Source: Candidatus Competibacteraceae bacterium (GTDB taxonomy: Bacteria; Pseudomonadota; Gammaproteobacteria; Competibacterales; Competibacteraceae). From it: a stretch of 9,506 bases of DNA. The notes beneath the pieces were generated by a model, which saw only the letters and a list, made by a program, of their open reading frames with translations, was not told the origin of the DNA and searched no databases. Both the position numbers and the translations under genes were made by a program. The stretch spans positions 1-9,506 of the forward strand of contig DPWB01000146.1 in the NCBI GenBank assembly GCA_003527885.1, read 5' to 3'. Below are positions 6,594-9,506 of this stretch, piece after piece; positions within the stretch are counted from its first letter, which is position 1; every line of letters begins with the position of its first letter.

Positions 6594-9506
6594 ATGAGCG
6601 TCGCCGTCGTCGCCGAAAAGCCCGCCGTCGCCCGCGACATCGCCAAGGTGCTGGGCGCGGGCCAGCGCGCTAAAGGCTATCTTCATGGTAACGGCTACGT
6701 CGTGACTTGGGCGGTCGGCCATCTGGTGCGGCTGGCCGAACCCCACGAAATCAACCCCGACTGGAAACGCTGGCGGCGCGAGCTGTTGCCGATGCTGCCC
6801 GAACGCTGGCCGCTGGTGGTCAGCGACAGCACCCGCGACCAGTTTGACGCGGTTCGCCGCATTCTCAACGATGCCGCCATCGAGCGGGTGGTCTGCGCGA
6901 CGGATGCCGGCCGCGAGGGCGAGCTGATCTTCCGGTATTTGTATGAGGCGGCCGGTTGTCGCAAACCGTTCAGCCGGTTATGGATTTCCTCGCTGACGCC
7001 GGACGCCATCCGGCAAGGCTTTCAGAGCTTGCGGGACGGGCGGGAACTCGACTTGCTGGCCGCCGCCGCCCGAGGGCGCAGCCAGGCCGATTGGCTGGTC
7101 GGGATGAACCTGTCGCGCGCCTATACCTTGGCCTGCAACGCCTTTGGCGACGATGCCTTGTCGGTGGGTCGAGTGCAGACCCCGACGCTGGCGATGGTGG
7201 TGGAACGGGAACTGGCCATCCGCGCCTTCGTGCCGGAGGATTACCGGGAAGTGGTGGCGATATTTGGCGCGCTTGCCGCGCCTCTGGCCCCGGCGGGAGA
7301 GGGAGCGGGCTCGCAAGCCGAGGTGACAGCGCCGCCGCAAGATGTCGGCGCTGGCGCGCGCTATCAAGGGGTCTGGTTTCGCGGCGAACGGCCCGATGCC
7401 AAGGCCAAGCGCTTGCCCGCCGCCGGCGACGAGGCCGAACGCATCGTCGACCGTGCCCGGCGGGGCCAGGCGAGCATCGAATCCCGCACGGCCGAAACCC
7501 GCCGCGCGCCGCCGCCGCTGTTGTACGACTTGACCGAATTGCAGCGCCACGCCAACCGGCTGTACGGGTTCAGCGCCCAAACCACGCTCGATATCGCGCA
7601 GAACCTGTACGAGCAGCACAAACTGATCAGTTACCCCCGCACCGACAGCCGCCACTTGTCCGCCTCGGTGGCGGCGACGCTGGGGGCGGTGGTGGCGGCG
7701 ATCCGGGAGCCGTATCGGGATCGCTTGGCGCCGGGCAGCGGGCAGCGGTCGCTGGGAGCGCGGTTCGTGGACGATGCCAAGGTGACGGACCATCACGCCA
7801 TCATTCCCACGCCGCTCCAGGCGCGGGCCACTTTGAGCGCGGACGAGCGAAAGGTTTACGGGCTGATTTGTCGCCGCCTGTTGATGGCTTGGCACGACGA
7901 GCATGTGTGGGCGGTCACCACCTTAATCACCGCCATCACCACGCTGGAAGCGGACGGAACCTCCACCGACCGCTACCACAGCAGCGGTACGGCGGTGGAG
8001 CAGCTCGGCTGGAAAATTCTGGAGCCCACCGGTCCCGCCCGAAAAAAAGCCGGGGTAAAGCGGAAGAGCGAAGCGGACGGCGACCCGCCAGCCGAAGAGG
8101 AGGCCGGCCAGAGCTTGCCGCCGGGTTTGACGGCGGGCCAACCCCAACAGGTGTGGGACGCCCGCGCCGTCGCCAAACAAACCCGGCCGCCGCCGCGCCT
8201 GACCGAAGCGGCGCTGCTGACCGCGATGGAAACCGCCGGGCGGCACCTGGAAGACAAGGAACTGTCGGCCGCCATGAAGGAAAGCGGGCTCGGCACGCCG
8301 GCCACCCGCGCCGACACCATCGAAACCCTGCTCAAGCGCCAGTATTTGGCTCGCGATGGCAAGGCGCTGCACCCGACCGAACGCGGCATCCGCTTGATTC
8401 AAACGGTCCAGCCACCGATCAAAAGCCCGACCATGACCGGCGACTGGGAGGCGCGCTTGAAGCGCATCCAACGCGGTGAGGCGGATTTGAACGGGTTTAT
8501 GGCCGCTATTGGCGAATACGTGTGCGAAGCTGTGACCCAAGCCTTTGCGGCGGCCCCTCCGGCATCGCCCGTCGCGCCGGTTGCGCCGGTTGCGCCGCTG
8601 GCGGGCGTCGTTCCAGCCCGCGTCCCGGTGTTGGGTAACAGCCCGGAGGATTGGCTGCGAACGGCGTTTCGCTTGTCGTCTTTTCGGCCTTATCAAGAGC
8701 AGGTGTGCCGGACGGTCATCGGAGGTCGCGACGTGTTGCTGGTGATGCCGACCGGGGCTGGCAAGTCGCTGTGTTTTCAGTTGCCGGGCCTCGCCCGCGC
8801 CGGCACGACGTTGGTGGCCTCGCCGCTGATCGCCTTGATGGAAGATCAGGTCGCCAAGCTGTGCGAGCTGGGGTTGCGGGCCGAGCGGATCCATTCCGGC
8901 CGCGACCGGGCGGCGTCGCGCCAGGTGTGCGTCGATTATCTCAACGGCCGCTTGGATTATCTGTTCATCGCGCCGGAGCGGCTGAGCGTTTCGGGTTTCC
9001 CCGAGATGTTGGCCAAGCGCAAGCCAACGCTGATCGCGGTGGACGAGGCGCACTGCATTTCCCAGTGGGGTCACGATTTCCGGCCGGACTACCGGATGCT
9101 GGGCCGGCATCTGCCGCTGCTGCGTCCCGCGCCGGTAATCGCGCTGACCGCCACCGCGACGTTGCTGGTGCAAGACGACATCGTGCGCCAGCTCGGCATG
9201 AACGAGGCGATCCGCTACATCCACGGCTTTCGGCGGGCCAATTTGGCGGTGGAGACGGTGGCATCGAAAACCACCGAACGCCACGCCGCCGTCCGTCAAA
9301 TGTTGGGCGATGCGAACCGACGGCCGGCCATCGTCTACGCGCCGACCCGCAAGGAGACCGAATCGTTGGCGCTGGAATTGGGACAAGATTACCCGACCGC
9401 CGCCTATCACGCCGGCATGGGCGCGTCGGAGCGGGACCGGGTGCAAGGGCTGTTCGGCGCGGGCCGGTTGCAGGTGATCGTCGCCACCATCGCCTTCGGC
9501 ATGGGC
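6594..9506 (+). CDS. Topoisomerase III-RecQ helicase fusion (TopB-RecQ), 3' end beyond window
   Basis: One reading frame of 971 codons runs unbroken to the window edge. Residues 1 to about 651 are a type IA topoisomerase of the Bacillus TopB subtype: VVAEKP at 5-10, toprim ATDAGREGELIFR at 102-114, RLWISSLTPDAI, SVGRVQTPTLAMV from 190, catalytic tyrosine Y347 in ISYPRTDSR, and LGTPATRADTI. A Pro/Ala linker (about 652-682, with VAPVAPVAP) leads into a RecQ-type helicase: motif 0 FRPYQ at 697-701, Walker A MPTGAGKS with K724, ASPLIALMEDQ, DEAHCISQWGHDFRPDY from D817, ALTATAT at 850-856, AIVYAPTRK, AYHAGM, and motif V VATIAFGMG at 963-971. Motif VI and any RQC or HRDC domain lie outside. The topoisomerase passes single strands to decatenate or relax DNA; the helicase unwinds 3'-5'. 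The ATG is fixed by the TopB N-terminus and the upstream in-frame stop at 6570-6572, yet has no Shine-Dalgarno. Confidence 0.93.
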   Translation, partial: MSVAVVAEKPAVARDIAKVLGAGQRAKGYLHGNGYVVTWAVGHLVRLAEPHEINPDWKRWRRELLPMLPERWPLVVSDSTRDQFDAVRRILNDAAIERVVCATDAGREGELIFRYLYEAAGCRKPFSRLWISSLTPDAIRQGFQSLRDGRELDLLAAAARGRSQADWLVGMNLSRAYTLACNAFGDDALSVGRVQTPTLAMVVERELAIRAFVPEDYREVVAIFGALAAPLAPAGEGAGSQAEVTAPPQDVGAGARYQGVWFRGERPDAKAKRLPAAGDEAERIVDRARRGQASIESRTAETRRAPPPLLYDLTELQRHANRLYGFSAQTTLDIAQNLYEQHKLISYPRTDSRHLSASVAATLGAVVAAIREPYRDRLAPGSGQRSLGARFVDDAKVTDHHAIIPTPLQARATLSADERKVYGLICRRLLMAWHDEHVWAVTTLITAITTLEADGTSTDRYHSSGTAVEQLGWKILEPTGPARKKAGVKRKSEADGDPPAEEEAGQSLPPGLTAGQPQQVWDARAVAKQTRPPPRLTEAALLTAMETAGRHLEDKELSAAMKESGLGTPATRADTIETLLKRQYLARDGKALHPTERGIRLIQTVQPPIKSPTMTGDWEARLKRIQRGEADLNGFMAAIGEYVCEAVTQAFAAAPPASPVAPVAPVAPLAGVVPARVPVLGNSPEDWLRTAFRLSSFRPYQEQVCRTVIGGRDVLLVMPTGAGKSLCFQLPGLARAGTTLVASPLIALMEDQVAKLCELGLRAERIHSGRDRAASRQVCVDYLNGRLDYLFIAPERLSVSGFPEMLAKRKPTLIAVDEAHCISQWGHDFRPDYRMLGRHLPLLRPAPVIALTATATLLVQDDIVRQLGMNEAIRYIHGFRRANLAVETVASKTTERHAAVRQMLGDANRRPAIVYAPTRKETESLALELGQDYPTAAYHAGMGASERDRVQGLFGAGRLQVIVATIAFGMG
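8571..8597 (+). repeat. Three tandem 9-bp units encoding Val-Ala-Pro in the TopB-RecQ linker
   Basis: GTCGCGCCG is followed by two exact copies of GTTGCGCCG, in frame, giving VAPVAPVAP. The repeat lies at the seam between the topoisomerase and helicase parts, in a Pro/Ala-rich stretch typical of flexible interdomain linkers. Copy number could vary between strains by slippage without breaking the frame. Confidence 0.8.

Noticed and set aside
6956..8479. A 507-codon ORF on the plus strand in another frame
   Set aside because: It overlaps the topB region completely, is rich in Arg/Gly/Pro/Ala from reading GC-rich codons out of frame, and shows no domain. The frame starting at 6594 carries all topoisomerase motifs.
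8640..8660. Internal start of a separate recQ gene after the GGAGG at 8645
   Set aside because: The only nearby start codon (TTG 8651) is one base away, and the in-frame GTG and TTG codons at 8628-8633 lack a ribosome site. No stop codon separates the two domains.
7923..9446. A 507-codon minus-strand ORF opposite the RecQ region
   Set aside because: Antisense shadow of the real frame. It has no recognisable motifs and an Arg/Gln/His-rich composition typical of antisense frames in GC-rich genes.

Overview
This window is GC-rich, densely coding bacterial chromosomal DNA. The gene content (MoaB and PurU of enterobacterial type, an IbpA/Hsp20-type chaperone behind a sigma32-like promoter, hybrid GGDEF-EAL and HD-GYP signalling proteins) suggests a high-GC gammaproteobacterium. 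This is inference: there is no rRNA or marker gene, and I cannot name a genus. I saw no tRNA, rRNA, insertion sequence, integrase, CRISPR array or phage gene.

Layout. (1) Positions 1-178, minus strand: the N-terminal part of a small heat-shock protein (Hsp20), cut by the window edge, with a good sigma32-type promoter at 234-260. (2) Positions 315-2404, plus strand: a tight three-gene run of moaB (molybdenum cofactor family), purU (formyltetrahydrofolate deformylase) and a TauE/DsbD-like membrane protein of the COG2836 type. (3) Positions 2405-2704: a 300-base AT-rich gap with a probable terminator, a probable sigma70 promoter, imperfect direct repeats, a 12-bp palindrome and a possible 25-42 codon leader ORF that abuts the next gene. 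(4) Positions 2705-6572, plus strand: a tandem-HD / HD-GYP phosphodiesterase, followed after a 49-base gap by an 838-residue REC-PAS-PAS-GGDEF-EAL protein. The gap is spanned by a 17-codon ORF overlapping both neighbours. (5) Positions 6594-9506, plus strand: one uninterrupted reading frame, still open at the window edge, that joins a complete type IA topoisomerase III (TopB, Bacillus-like subtype) to a RecQ-family superfamily 2 helicase.

How the genes may work together. PurU releases formate, and many formate dehydrogenases need molybdenum cofactor, so moaB and purU could share a metabolic theme; this is only suggested by adjacency. The HD-GYP and GGDEF-EAL proteins are both c-di-GMP enzymes and probably one transcription unit. 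The topoisomerase-helicase gene starts 21 bases after the GGDEF-EAL stop on the same strand and probably shares that transcript.

The most notable item is the TopB-RecQ fusion. RecQ helicases and topoisomerase III are established partners in resolving recombination and replication intermediates, and here they are on one polypeptide in the order topoisomerase then helicase, opposite to reverse gyrase. I read the frame codon by codon from 6594 to 9506 and found no stop. Whether such fusions are already catalogued cannot be decided from sequence alone.
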